Origin: Polytrichum commune
Taxonomy: Eukaryota > Streptophyta > Polytrichopsida > Polytrichales > Polytrichaceae
NCBI GenBank assembly: GCA_950295325.1
Contig: OX485807.1
Location: 35,306,440 to 35,370,439, forward strand
Length of the DNA stretch: 64,000 nt
Direction: 5' to 3'
Part shown: piece after piece, positions 10,660-22,761 of the stretch
How positions within the stretch are numbered: the stretch's first letter is position 1
Layout of the letters: every line of letters starts with the position of its first letter
Translations under genes and position numbers: made by a program
The notes under the pieces: generated by a model
Databases searched by the model: none
What the model was told of the DNA's origin: nothing
Seen by the model: only the letters and a program-made list of their open reading frames with translations

Positions 10660-10906
10660 TTTGAGCTCACATGAATATCTTATATATTCATTATGAAAGT
10701 GAAGATCCTCATGTTCATCAAATGGTCATGGAGGTTCCCCCAATCATGTTGACTATTGAGCCTAGAATGGTTATAGGAGTACGTGGTCCAATCTCTTGAG
10801 CACATGTTTTCTGGTTGTTCATTCTTAGATTTAAACCTAACCACATTCCACTAAAATATAGGTGTCCAAATTCCTACTATGTTGGATTTAGGCACTTCTA
10901 TCTTTA
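10660..10906 (-). mobile_element. MITE family M, partial copy
   Basis: This contains the family hallmarks in reverse order: CATGTTGACTATTGAGCC, a segment matching GGTCCAATCTCTTGAGCAC, ATATAGGTGTCCAAATTC, and an end resembling TAGGCACTTCTATCTTTAA. See the copy at 54076-54450 for the best-defined member. Confidence 0.55.
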
Positions 10907-12810
10907 AGCATGCAGCCAAAAGTGTTGCAAAATATCTCTGATGTTTTTTCATTGCCAATGACAATTAGGCATTTAATCACTTTGTCCAAGTTTCTGCTAT
11001 GCAAGACGTTTCTTGGTGAATTATCAACCCAAAGGTAGAGGTAGACGTAAGGTAGATGAGCCTATAGTAACACTTGCCTTCTGGCAACACCTAAACTTCA
11101 TCTCTAAACCTCAACAAGTGAATGCAACAGTGTCAGCAGGTAAGCCATTGTTAATCCCTAATGTCCTATGTGACCATAATTTGGTCATGAACAATACGCT
11201 TCGGTCCCTTTGACACGTGTTTGGATGGTTTCCGGATTATATGAACTACTCCTCTTGTTCATGTTCAAGTATGCTATATCCTGCCATGTGGGTAATTTTG
11301 ATTCAATAGAGTTAGCTAAATTTGGATTAATTTAAATATGGGAGTGTGCTCTCAACTGGTTTACAATGGGACCATTCCATGAATGCTTGCTTGGCATTTT
11401 CCACCTCCATAGTTTAAGGGCAAGTAACCGTTCAAGAGGGAAACATATCCTAAATATGTCCTTTTGTTAATCCCTATGTGCAAATGATTCCCAATTGATC
11501 TAAAATTTTGCATGACACTCAAACACAACATATCCTGAAGATATACCGTTAGACTTTGTAGTTGGACATGTGTTAGTGTGTGTAAATCCATGTGGAAGGT
11601 GTGTTGTTGTGGCACTTCTGCCTCAAATTGCAAAGCTTTCCAAAAACTAAAATCAATGGTTTCAAGATTTGTGAGTTGATTTGAGTAGGCATGTTGCCCC
11701 TCTTTGTAACGAGATTAACATTTTTCCTTTGGAGATGATTTGAGTGAAGGTTCAATCCAAAAACCAACCCTAATTTAATTTCTAAATTGTTGCCCCTCAA
11801 GGCCACTATTGACAATCCTTTTATAATCTCCTACACAACAAAACTTCAACGTTTAGAATTTGGATTGTGACATGCAAACATGTATATGGTTGGATAAAGA
11901 ATAAAAAACTCTAGATCTTCAACTACGGTTTTGAAATTGAGGTCATAATTTTTGGGCAAATTTGAGGGAAAATGGGCGTGGGAAGTTAGGGGTTGAAAGC
12001 AACTAGTCATTTGTGTGGTATTAAGTACAAAATAGTACAACTTTGGCCTCTCATGGTGGCAATGCAAGAAGAATGTAAGAATGCTTTACGAAGACTCAGA
12101 ATCAATTTTGCCTAATCATAATGGCTAATCTAAATTTATATGCTCAACGAGGCAATAAAAGAAGTGTTCCACAAAAAAGGACCAATACATTCTATTAATA
12201 GAAGACTCTCACTCGTAATAAGCTTGATATCCAACATTAATGGACCTCCCTAGTAGATAGTAAAAGGCTCATTTCTTGAAACAACTTTGCAAATTTATGT
12301 AGGCCGGATATAATTTCTATTCCAACTTTTGGACAATTTTCTGTAAGCTCTCCATAGTTGCACAAATCTAAAATTTTCTGAGGTGATAAACCTGCCTGAA
12401 ATTGCAAAAAACTCATGGAGGTGTAGCTTTTAGGGTCATCTACCTTAGGCATCTCTAGAACTGTTGATGCGGTTTCTTGCAGTTGTTTGCCAATATGATT
12501 AGAGAGTTGCTCGATTACTTAACAATGTCTTCTCTATTCTTAGAGTTTCAGAGGCGCTTGTGACTTAAAAACCACTGTTCCCTCCCAAGTTTCCAAATGC
12601 CTCAACTCCTCTGGTTTCAAATACTGTAGAGGGCTTGCTATTTCATCGTTATGTGTGCCGGAATGTAGTTTCCAAGTGGGATATATTGTGAGTCTTAGCG
12701 AGTGTGAGCATGACACGTGGTAAAAATTGGGGATAAAATAATGATTTTGTGTTGGAATAGAGAGCCCTCTATGTAGTTGCCAAACATTTGTCTCTGTAAA
12801 ATTATGTATA
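10907..12810. other. AT-rich spacer, no gene recognised
   Basis: Only short open frames occur, none with a recognisable domain. I see no tandem or inverted repeat of note. Confidence 0.4.
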
Positions 12811-13535
12811 AGTTAGAAGTGCCTAATTTAGTTATTTATCTTAATGGGACACATGTATTTGAGTGATATGTGGTTTGTTGTGGCTCCAAGCACAAATACC
12901 AAAAAGGCATGTGTTTTAAGAAGATTAGACTACATGTCAAATATGATAACCATTCTAAGCTCAATAGTCAACGTAAGTGGTTGGAACCTAAGGTTGAGGC
13001 ATATATAACCGATAAATCTTCTTGAGTTTACATCTATATAGGTTTAATAGTGGGGAATTATTTTTCTTACAAAGAGAAACAAACTCTAAGTATATATATA
13101 TTTTTTTAAAGATAAAGAAAAACAAGACAACCAAATTCATGAATTTGGAAATTGTTACACATTTTGAAGTAGTAAAGTTAGGGTAACACATAGTCGATCC
13201 ATAGGTTGACCCATAACTGCTCATCTAAATTCTAATGCTTGGCTACAACAGTTGTCAAGACTCTTGTGAGGGTAATCAAACACAAGTCACCACCACATAA
13301 ACCTTAACTTTGTTCACCTAAATAATATAGATCTCATCCATCTTAGCATTACATGACCCTAGTGAGCGGTTAAATGGACCTAGTCAACTATGGATGCCTC
13401 GACCTTATATGACCATTTAATGAGCACAAGAATCTTCACTTTGATAAAGAATAAATTATTCATATAAGCTTTGAAAAGTACAAGCAAAGTGGCTAGGGCC
13501 TCAATTTTGCTACATTAACCATCTTGTACTAAAGT
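12811..13535 (+). mobile_element. MITE family M copy, split by an insertion
   Basis: 12811-12972 carries the left half (GTTAGAAGTGCCTAATTTAG to CTCAATAGTCAAC). 13381-13535 carries the right half (TAGTCAACTATGG, then CTTCACTTTGATAAAGAATA and CATCTTGTACTAA). The sequence between interrupts the family consensus exactly at AATAGTCAAC. Confidence 0.65.
12973..13380. mobile_element. 408-bp insertion with 8-bp target duplication
   Basis: The insert splits a family-M MITE and is flanked by a perfect 8-bp direct repeat, TAGTCAAC (12965-12972 and 13381-13388). Removing it and one repeat restores the consensus. An 8-bp duplication is typical of hAT transposons. I do not see convincing terminal inverted repeats, so the class is inferred from duplication length only. 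Confidence 0.6.
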
Positions 13536-14084
13536 AGAACCACCTATTCCTCATCAGGACTCCATCAGGAATATACACAGTGCCATAATTTCGATAAGGT
13601 TGGGACTAATTTTGGTAATTTCTTTTCGTGATGGTTAAAATAAGGTTCCATGCTTCATGGTTTCTATGGGTTAGTTTTCATATAGGGTATCAACTCTAGA
13701 TCCTAGTGGGCGAAGGGGCTTACATGGAAACTAACCCTAAGTCTCCAATTTTTGTTATGGAATCACCTGGGAATCAATAATGCCATGACATATGTCCCTG
13801 GTTTTGAGGGCTAAAGTGAGGAGGAGTTCATCTCAAAACTAGCAGTTACAATAAACCCTAGACATTGGTAATGTGTTTGAGCCAAGTTTTGGCTTCAAAA
13901 TTTCATAGTAATTTCAATTTAAGGAATAAAATTACCGGAAAGTTTACAGTCCTCTTGATTTATATCTTCTTGCACGGGAAAAAAGATGCACAACCTTATA
14001 CTTCTCTAGATTTGGCGCAAAATCTCTTAAGTGGTCAGTTATGGGCGCATCTACTCTCATATTGTGTTTCTTACCCTAGGAGAA
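13536..14084. other. AT-rich spacer, no gene recognised
   Basis: A 104-codon plus-strand frame (13865-14179) has no recognisable domain and overlaps the dispersed repeat that follows. Nothing else is supported. Confidence 0.35.
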
Positions 14085-14340
14085 GTGGGCTAGTTCAGTG
14101 TCCAGGGAGATTTTTGGACCTAATCGATCAAGATCCTAGTGTTTCTAAAACCAACCGGTTACATGTTGACATCTTTTGATTTTACTTCATTAAATTCAAT
14201 AACATTTTGTTTTTTTTGTTTTTTGAATGGATCTGTAATTTTTTCTGAAGTGTTGAAATTGAACCAGTTATTTCTCAAACTCAACTGGTTCATCTGTAAC
14301 TAGCAATCTGGTTCTCCCCCTTCATTGGGCTAGTTGGAAA
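14085..14340 (+). repeat. Dispersed repeat shared with 43205-43430
   Basis: Both copies share GGAGATTTTTGG, TCAAGATCCTAGT, CAACCGGTTACATGTTGACATC and a later TTATTTCTCAAACT..AACTGGTTCAT. In both places the repeat lies about 120-210 bp left of a PIF-type MITE, so a larger segment may have been copied as a unit. Confidence 0.65.
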
Positions 14341-14545
14341 TGATATAACTACTGTAGTACCTTTACCACTTCAACACTAATGAAATTATTTTTAGGAAAA
14401 CATAAAATTTTGAAATTTTTATTTTAAGAATCTCAAAATGAACGTGGGGAAAAAATATTTTCCTTAAAAGTTGGTATTTCTAAATATAAAATAGAAAGTA
14501 TAACTATTGTTTGACTATAAATAGCCAATTTAGCAAAGGTACTAA

Positions 14546-15121
14546 GGAATTGTTTACACCATGGACTATGAAGTCATCCCAAGGCCTTGTAGAATCTCTA
14601 ATTGGTTGTTGAACTCATCCTAGAACAACTTCGGTTTACATCAAGGGAAAAATGTCAGAATGACCATTATGTTCTACGTCCCAAAAAGACATATTTTAAG
14701 GCCTACATTTTTCACTAACATGGTCCAATGAGTTTTGGGTGGGAGAGGCAGAAGAGGTGCTCTGGTAGAACAAGGCAGGGGCCCATGGCATAGAAATGAT
14801 GTTATAATGATTTTTTAATGATTTTTTTGGGGAAGAGAATATGAAGACAAGAGAAGACAAAATATTGGTCAAAGTTGATATTTTTTCTTCTAAAACTACC
14901 GTTTTAAGACATATATTAGAAAAAATCAGCACATTCACTTTTTGGTGCATGGTCATTCCTCTTGGTCCACATTTGGTTTACATCTAGTGAGGGGCCCAAA
15001 GTCTTTGTAAATTGATTTTTTAAGAAATCACACCATCGATGGAAGCTAGACCATCAAGTGGGACCATGGAAAAAGGCCATCTTCCATGGTCCGACTCATG
15101 GTCCATGGTGTAAAGCAGCCC
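14546..15121. mobile_element. PIF/Harbinger-type MITE (copy 1)
   Basis: Length is 576 bp. The termini are inverted copies: left GGAATTGTTTACACCATGG; right, read on the minus strand, GGGCTGCTTTACACCATGG. The flanking 3-bp duplication is TAA on both sides (14543-14545 and 15122-15124). A TAA/TTA target and GGG..TGTTTACA termini are typical of PIF/Harbinger elements. It encodes no transposase. Copies at 43551, 45624 and about 47700 belong to the same family. Confidence 0.8.
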
Positions 15122-15950
15122 TAAGGTATTTGAGACCCATCTCCCTCAAAATTAACCGAGCACACACTAAGGGCATGACACAACCCAAGTATATTCTCCC
15201 ATCACAAACCCTCATGTTTCAATATTCGGCATGGATTTGCATAGTAAATCATATGTACCACCTACTTCAAACCTACTTTTGCCCACCTTTTCTCACATCA
15301 CTAATAATGGCATTTCTAAATAGGAAGACATGGACTATTCTTGAACCAAAGCTATAGCTTTCTTGAGCACAACGGAACTTGGGTTTCATGGGATGGATAA
15401 AAATGGCAACATTCTCGGAAATGTGAAAGTGCTCTTGACCAAGTAAGTTTTCCCCTTATATTCAATGACCGTGATCATGTACAATCACACTTTACCTTCA
15501 TAAAGTTTGATGTGTATGTCCACATCATAATAAACCTTGGAGAGCAGGTTGTGTGTTATATAGTACCATTTTAGGTCACAAAACATCATCAAAAAGACCT
15601 AAAGTTGGCGTGTGTGCAATTTAGAGGTATTTCAACACGTTTCACCAAATTAGGAAGATGATGGAATCTTTGAATAGCACATGTGATGCATTTGAATTAA
15701 ATAAAATATTTATGCATCATGGTATGTATGATGTAGCAAATAGTTTTCAACCATGTGCATTGAGATACATTAGCATTTAAGACAATGAAACAAATTGGAT
15801 ACACGTATCTTTTAAGTGTCTTTCCACAATTTTAAGAGACTTGGGAGGGGGGGGGTGGGCTTTTCATACCACATACGAACTAATGTGAGTGTAAAAGTGG
15901 GTACCCTGTGAGACATTATTGTATATAATATAAACAAACAAAAGGAATCT
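15122..15950. other. AT-rich spacer, no gene recognised
   Basis: No feature is supported. TACCACATACGAACTAATG at about 15880 resembles part of the 282-bp tandem repeat at 22762. Confidence 0.35.
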
Positions 15951-17240
15951 AAAACATGAGCAATGAGCAATGAGTGGTTGTAAAACCAATTTTTTGGCTA
16001 TCGCCTAGCTGAAGTTGGCCATTTTCACTTTTTGATGAGATTCATCCGGCTATTAGCCACTGGAGACCATCCAGTGTGAAAAGAAAGGGCTATTGCCGTT
16101 GCAAAAGCGGTTAGGAGTTCTAACCGACTGCCCTCACCTTCGACTCCATGAGGAGGAGACAGCCGAGGAGAAGAGCAGGCTATTTTCAAAGTTAGAAATC
16201 AGGCATAGTCTCATAGTTGATAGCAATAGGGTGGTAGAAGCACCAACGCTCAGTGATTGAGGTTGGGTGGCAAATAGGCAACCCCAAGTGAGATGCTTGC
16301 GGGCTTAGACATAGACTTTCCATAGCCGAGTGATTCGGACTCTGGTAGCTTTTGAACTTTAACAGTGACAGTAAAGTTGTAATTTCAGTGCTATATTCTT
16401 GATAAACTTGAAGTGCAAGCTTATGTTGTGTGTATGTGCAATTGTCTTGAAGAGGAATGAGGATTTGGATGTGTAAGAATGTGATTGTCCATTGTAAGTC
16501 AGGCGAGTAGTCTGATGAGAAGTGTCTCAAAGAGAGAGCAAAGTTTGTTTTGTCGAGGCAGGAAGTGAAAGAGGTATTGGGCGATAAACTGACAAAAGAG
16601 AAAAATCTAAGTAATAGTTTGGAAGAGGAGTGTCTGGAGAGTGCAACATTGTCTGAGAATATTTGCAATAACCTGTGGAGGGCAATGGCCGAGGGCATAA
16701 GGAATAGTCAGAAGGGCAAGTGGATTCAATGAGGTTGTGAGAGCCTCGTGTCTATACCAGCGAGCGAACCTTGGGATATTGCCTGAGAGATTACAAAGTC
16801 ATGTAAAATCTGGAACGGAGAGTGAAAATCTTGGCGATAAGAAAGAACATGTTCGCCATAACCTGAGAGTCAGTGAGAGAGAAGACGAGTTGCTTGAGAG
16901 GGGCGATCGCATGTTCATCAGTAAGACAAAGAAAATACATAGCCAGGAGGCTGAAGTGGAATAGATGTTGAGAAGAAGTAAAAGAGGCAAGTAGTCTGAG
17001 AGGACGTAGTAACGGCTGAGAGGCTTGAGAGAAGCAAGGCCATTACCCTGAGAGAGATTATGTGGCCATAGCCATATTCGAAGGCTGAAGCCTGAGTGTC
17101 AAAGATAGACGTTACCCGACAGTTACCTAGGTAAGGGTATAGCCTGGGTAGGGCCATTGAGCCGAGAGAGAGAGAGAGGAGATGAGAAGTCAGTAACAGG
17201 TAGGCTATAGGCTGCCAGGACATTATCGAGAAGGAGGAGA
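15951..17240. other. Unrecognised block with GAGAG-rich repeats
   Basis: This block is richer in G on the plus strand, and short motifs such as CCTGAGAGA and CTGAGAGTC recur. A 168-codon minus-strand frame (16698-16192) and plus-strand frames of 60-75 codons exist, but none shows a known domain. It may be a degenerate minisatellite or an old retroelement fragment. Confidence 0.3.
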
Positions 17241-18238
17241 CATTACCATCAAAGAGTAAGATTATACCTTCTGCAATTTCTGAATAAAATCAGCAGATTA
17301 AAGCTTTAACACGGGATATTGCTTGGCTTGAAGTGCGTTGCTTTATGTATTGACAATGTGGATGTTTTTGAGACGAGTTGCCAGGTTTACCAGATAAGTG
17401 GAGATGATGGCTATTAGCTTTGCGACACATGCATGATGGTTGTAAGTTGATTAAAGAAGGAATTAAATCGTTGAATTACCGCAATTGTGATTTATGTTGA
17501 TCAAAGACTATGCGGTTACAAAAGACATTACCCCGGACTTTGTCCTGACTATGAGCCATCGACTACTTGCCAAGTTGTTGAGCTTCATGACTGAATAAGG
17601 TCCGAGCTTTAGAGTGATAGCACTTACCTTGAAGATAGGACAAACAACACTCACTATGGAACCATCACGAATGAATTAATAAGAGGAAGGAAAAATAATG
17701 GGATAAGTTAACATTGAAGAGAGTAAAGAATGAGGATCACCCTAAAATGTTATTAAGAACCTTAATCCAATGTGACATTAACCCTTATAGACACTATCTC
17801 ACTCTTCCTGGAGACTTTGTTCCCTGGGTTTTGTTGTTTTGAGTCATAGCAAAAACTTACTACAGCGGTAATGTGTGAGTATTGATGTCAAATATAGTAA
17901 AGTTACATGGTTTTAGAGTACATACTCTAAATGTAGACCAAAATAAAGTTTAGTTATTGTATACTATATATATGAAAACAATTTGAAAATACACAAACAA
18001 ATGGGGTCTATTACCATGAATTTTATATATATCTATATAAAAGCCATATGTTGAATTTTGTTCTAATAGTCAAGATCATTGTAGCTTGAGACCAAAGTAA
18101 ACACAACATTTCATGTCATAGACTAGCATTTTGAAACAGTAGAATGGACACTACAACAACATCACCACTTGTGTTCTACAACACCAACAAGCTCAAGTAG
18201 TTTCATGATCTTGTTGAAAGTATATGTTGGAGAGTGAA
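17241..18238. other. AT-rich spacer, no gene recognised
   Basis: I see no coding frame, inverted repeat or tandem array that I can support. Confidence 0.35.
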
Positions 18239-18567
18239 CACTAGTAGAAAACTACTCCCAAAAAACCATAGCCAAAATTGGCTATAGTTCTTTTGCATGG
18301 CTTGATCTGTAGTCACTAAACGACTACAATTTTTCATTTTTCATTTTTCAAATAAAATTCTAATAATGTTGGGGAGTGTAGTATGCCATTAGAAAGGTAT
18401 TTTGAAGACCTTTCCGACGGTATATTGCACGGCCCCAAATTCCCAACATTTTTGTCGATAAACCAAAAAACAAATTTGCAGTCATTTAGCGATTGCGCAT
18501 CAGGCTGGTCAAAAGAACCGCAGCTGATTTTGGCTACAGTTCTTTGTGGGATAGTTTTCTACTAGTG
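18239..18567. mobile_element. CACTA-like MITE
   Basis: The 329-bp element begins CACTAGTAGAAAACTA and ends TAGTTTTCTACTAGTG, exact inverted termini. CACTA at both ends is the hallmark of the CACTA (En/Spm) superfamily. The flanking trinucleotides (GAA and AAA) do not match exactly, so the duplication is unconfirmed. Its interior (AAGGTATTTTGAAGACC..TTCCGACGGTATATT) also occurs in diverged form at about 46450-46620. Confidence 0.7.
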
Positions 18568-19980
18568 AAAGGAACTTGTCATTGTTGTCATCCACTGTGA
18601 GGCCAAACCCACCACCCTTAAGCGTCCTAGTCCGGGTGATGGTGTTGAGAATCACATGTATTGTTTGTATCGAAAGAATGATCTCTTTGCATCCAAAGGC
18701 GTTCATGTCATTTTGAATCACTTTGTTTATTAGTGGTAGCCTCTTGGCTTTGGGCCGCGTTGGCCTTCTCAAGGGTCCAACCGGCGGCCTTGGCAACACA
18801 AGCTCTCAAGGATATTCCCCTTTGGCCTTTGATTATCCTCTTCGTTACTTGAACCTTGCTAGAGTCTTCCGCTTTCTCCATCGGCCTAACCTCCTTTGTC
18901 TCGCCAATGTGGATGTCCTCCGCTTTCTCCATTAATAATGCAAGTGATTGATTTTTACCAAAGAGGACGTAAGTGTTAAAAAACACTACCTCAATGGTTA
19001 CTCAAAAATACAATTGCCTTAAAGGCCACACGTGAATCTTAACTAGCTTAATGAGCCTAATTACTTATCTATCACTAATCACAACCTAATGTTGTTTCTG
19101 CCTCATGTGCCAATACCCACTTTTCGGATTAGCTTGCTAATCACCTAGTCCACCCTTGGCCGATCGATTACCCGGTCTCGGTGCAGCCGGTTACCCGGTG
19201 GCCTGGCCAACTTCGGCTGCCCAGCAGCTTAGCCTCCTTCGGCACAGATTTAGACACAATCTAACCCGGACCTCCTAGCAAGGTCCTCAACCCACACTAA
19301 TCAAGGGCATACTAACCACACCTTAAGTCACACTATAATGTGCACCCTTAACTACTAATCGGATGTTTGTTTCTAATTTCTTTTTGTGTTTTTTTTGGCT
19401 ACTCAACTAACATTACTCCCTAACCTTACTAAGACTAACTAATCCACACACGTGGCTTTCAAGCTCTAAGAGCTAGCCCCCTTTAGAACACTTGAGAGAG
19501 AGAGCTTAACTAATTAACTTCACTAAAAACTAATAACCCACACACGTGGCTCAAGCTCTTAAGAGCTTGCTCCCTTGAGAGCGCTTGCTGGAGAGAGAGG
19601 TAAATGAGAGAAAAAACACCTTAAGTAGCAAAGAGGGAGAGAGGGAGAGAGGGAGAGAGAGGTGAGGATAGGGTGAGAGGATTAGCACCTCCAATCACAA
19701 TCCCTTAACCTTCTCCTCCAAAGTAGGGACTAATCCCCATCCACCAAGCTTCCTTCTTCCTAAACTAACAAGGTGGATCCAAAAGTGGGCATTTAACCCG
19801 CGGAGCTCACCTTGCCTCACCTTACCCCCTACTCACATAATCAAGGCATCCTCTTATTGAAATCAAACCTTGAAATAACCACTCAACACATTCTAATGCC
19901 TAAACTTAAATCCACACCACACTTCACTCTTTTTATGTTTTGTGAATAATCATAACCCTCAAAGTCAAACTAAAATTGGT
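18568..19980. other. Probable degenerate retroelement fragment
   Basis: A 92-codon minus-strand frame (18986-18708) is rich in Lys, Glu and Ala and contains two MEKAED repeats. 19100-19990 has a different base composition, with a partial tandem repeat (CACACGTGGCT..CAAGCTCT at about 19450 and 19540) and a GGGAGAGA microsatellite at 19627-19660. It could be part of an LTR element, but I find no primer-binding site or domain. Confidence 0.3.
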
Positions 19981-19989
19981 TTCGAAGAG

Positions 19990-20775
19990 TTAATCACCAC
20001 ATGTGGGCACCATTTTGGGCTCACATCCACCTTGCATAGAAACTTGAACACATAGTAAAGGTGTTTGCAGAACATTCTTGTGGTACTTTCTCCATAAAAT
20101 GAAGCAACTCCCCATTGTAAACCACTTCAACAAAATCCTTTGCAGAGCGCCGATCTTTAGGCATAAAAACAAGTTGTGACTTTTGCCCTCCAGAAAATGC
20201 ACCCCAAATCATCAAAGAAGTCTTCCCACTTTTCAAAGTCGGAACTTTACAACTTGAAGCATAGCGCTCATATACAGTTCTCTAAACATGAATTTGTCTA
20301 GAGTTTTTTCGAACTTCAAAAGTGGACTCATCTGTCCAAACAACTTCCTCCCAATCTTCTGCACTCCATCGACAATACTTTTGAGCAAAAGCCAATCGTT
20401 GAGATATGTGGCGAGGTGTCAAAAAATATTTTGACTGCAATTCGACTATGAATGTCACTATCATGTAAAGCCTTTCGAATAGTATTTCTACATACTTTAG
20501 TAGGACACATATTAGTATTGTCAAAGAGCGTGATGCGACGATCAGCTTGTAAAACACGTTTTATACCACAAACATCTCTATTACTAAGTTTTTTTTTCAT
20601 ATTTTTGGGCACACGTTATACTTTTATAGGTTCCATTTTCTCGAAATTTCTTCACCGACCTCTGAACTGTTCTAACAGGGACCCCAACAATAGCTGCAAT
20701 TTCAACTTTTTTTCCCTCCCTCACTTAAACCCACAATATGTACACGAATTTCATCTGGAATAGCCATCAATCACA
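19990..20775 (-). pseudogene. Tc1/mariner-type transposase (fragment)
   Basis: Read on the minus strand, it starts MAIPDEIRVHIVGLSEGGKK and, after a frameshift in an A-run, continues with a helix-turn-helix (VEIAAIVGVPVRTVQRSVKK). Then come RKALHDSDIHSRIAVK, a second frameshift, RLAFAQKYCRWSAEDWEE and VVWTDESTFEV (first catalytic Asp), and SLMIWGAFSGG. This is the order of a Tc1-like DDE transposase. The second Asp (usual QDNAPCH motif) and the catalytic Glu are missing, because recognisable sequence ends near 20000. No terminal repeats were found. Confidence 0.85.
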
Positions 20776-20839
20776 ACTTTTAATCTAATAATTTGATCTA
20801 AAATTTTAACTACCTAATCACATGTCCATATATGCTCCC

Positions 20840-21005
20840 CTACCAAATCAATCTTGATGTGCATAATTTGCTCCCAAATCAGCTTGTGCATATCTTCACT
20901 CCCAAACCAGTATGTGTAGACTTTTCCTCTGAAATGACCTCTCATGTGCATATTCTAACCCCCACATTACCATGTGCATACTTTTGCTTTCAAATAAGCC
21001 ATCTC
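20840..21005. repeat. Degenerate ~45-50-bp tandem repeat
   Basis: Three or four diverged units each carry a version of CCAAATCA..CTTGTGCATA (20870-20995). Confidence 0.4.
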
Positions 21006-21048
21006 AAATCATCACACATTCTACAAATCACTTGTGATATTCAACTCT

Positions 21049-21366
21049 CAAAACAAGCATTGATATAGAGAACAAAAGCTCCTTCATGCGTATGTGGTGT
21101 TCAAATTCTTAGTAAGTGTATTCATTGGGATGAAACAAGTGCGCACAATTAAATTTGGATGTTCTTGATTTTTTGTGTAAGTTTTTTGAGCTTGAATTTT
21201 GGCACAACTCTCGAAACAAGCATTGATGTAGAGAACAAAAGTTCCTTCATGCGTATGTGTTCACATTCTTAGCAGGTGTATTCATTGGGATGTGACAAGT
21301 GCGCACAGTTAAATTTGGATGTTCTTGATTTTTTGTGTAAGTTTTTTTAGCTTGAATTTTGGCACA
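21049..21366. repeat. Tandem duplication of 163 bp
   Basis: Copy 1 (from 21049) and copy 2 (from 21212) both contain CAAGCATTGAT(A/G)TAGAGAAC, CCTTCATGCGTATGTG, CATTGGGATG and AAATTTGGATGTTCTTGATT. They end at TTGAATTTTGGCACA. Identity is high. Confidence 0.85.
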
Positions 21367-21870
21367 CTTGTCATTAACATGTAGCTTATCTTGTGACAAG
21401 AATTTCATGGCAAATGGGCCATTTTTTAGCAATTGGGAGGGTGTCAAAGTTGGTTGTAGTGAAAATGATTTCCACAAGCATACCGCAAAATAACACATGT
21501 TGGTAGATTGGGAATATCTTTTTTTCTACTAATCTTTTATACTTGAGATTTTTACCATATATTATTAACACAAATTGGTTTCTACCAAAAAAACATTAAA
21601 GTAGGATTTTTTTTTTCAATTCTTGGGAGGCTGTCGAAGTTGGTAGGAGTGAAACTTTTTCCACAACTACCTATATTGGTAGATTTTGAATAACTTTTTT
21701 TTGGTGAATTATTTGGCTTTGAAGTTTGGTAGGCATACTAACAACTTGATTTCAGGTTCATGGTAAAAATTTCAAGGTAAAATACCAATTTTTGATCTCT
21801 CTAGAGGCTTTCAAAGTGGGCAGACTTGAATTTTTTTGCACTGGGAAACCAAAAATGCCATTCTGCCTTG
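21367..21870. repeat. Degenerate repeats of ~190 bp
   Basis: Three diverged units share the order: GGGAGG.TGTC.AAGTTGG, GTGAAA, TTTCCACAA, TGGTAGATT..GAATA..TTTTTTT, then a segment about a gap (GGCA..CTAACAAC/TGTCATTAACATG). The period is roughly 190-210 bp. Confidence 0.4.
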
Positions 21871-22269
21871 GACATTAAACAACCTTCGGGATTCATCCAA
21901 TCCTTCCACACCTAGGCCTAAGCTTGTATTATTGCCTATAAGTAGTAGCAAACTTGTTTATACTGGAGTTTTGTTTCCATGGTGACATGTATTGTTGTGT
22001 TAAGTACTCGATTATAGAATACCAATATATGATCTTCAAAACCTTTCATAAAAAATAAAGGTTTAAAGCAAATGGCTAAATATGGCTTAGAACATAAATT
22101 TTTTGATCTTAAATGTTTTGAAGTCTTAATTGTTTTCATATTGTATCCCTTCGTTTCATTATAAACTTGAGGTCAACATATTTTATTGGTATAAATCCAT
22201 CAATGTGATGTAATGTTTGGACAATTTAACAACGACATCATAATAATGTAGGGTGGATTTTGCCATTTA

Positions 22270-22435
22270 TAACATTATTCACATCCATAATATTGTTTTG
22301 TGGGATTGATAGTATCCCACAAAACATTCCTTGATATTCCCACATTCACTCTTAATGTGGGAATATCAGGAAATATTTTATAAAATACTATCAATCCCAC
22401 AAAACATTGTTATGGATTTGAATAATGCTATGTTA
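22270..22435. mobile_element. MITE with ~50-bp inverted termini
   Basis: The left end AACATTATTCACATCCATAA and the right end, on the minus strand AACATAGCATTATTCAAATCC, continue into matching TTGTTTTGTGGGATTGATAG. Related single-ended sequence occurs at 44655-44750 and 59385-59480 (..GTGGGAATAT..TATGGA..TT.ATAATG). No coding capacity. Confidence 0.65.
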
Positions 22436-22761
22436 AGCTCACATCAAAGGATAACAAGTCCCTGCTAAATCTTGTACTTGCCTCTAAGGGGTAGATTTCA
22501 CCCAGCCAAAGAAAGATTTAAAAAAAATGAAAGGTAAGGTTACCCAACCCAATTTTTATGCCTGCCATTAAAGGATACCTTTTACCTAGCCAAATTAAGA
22601 CTACATATAGGGTAATTAGGATTGCCATTGACGATTTTATAAATCTTTATTCAATGTCACCTACTTTTTTACCACTTACACCATCTTCCAGAATAATTTG
22701 TGAAGATAAATTTGCTTGACTTTTGAAATGTTTATGGTTTTATTTACAAAATTTAAAGGTA

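Noticed and set aside
16192-16698. 168-codon minus-strand ORF as a gene
   Set aside because: No recognisable domain, no context, and overlaps a repetitive GAGAG-rich block open on both strands.
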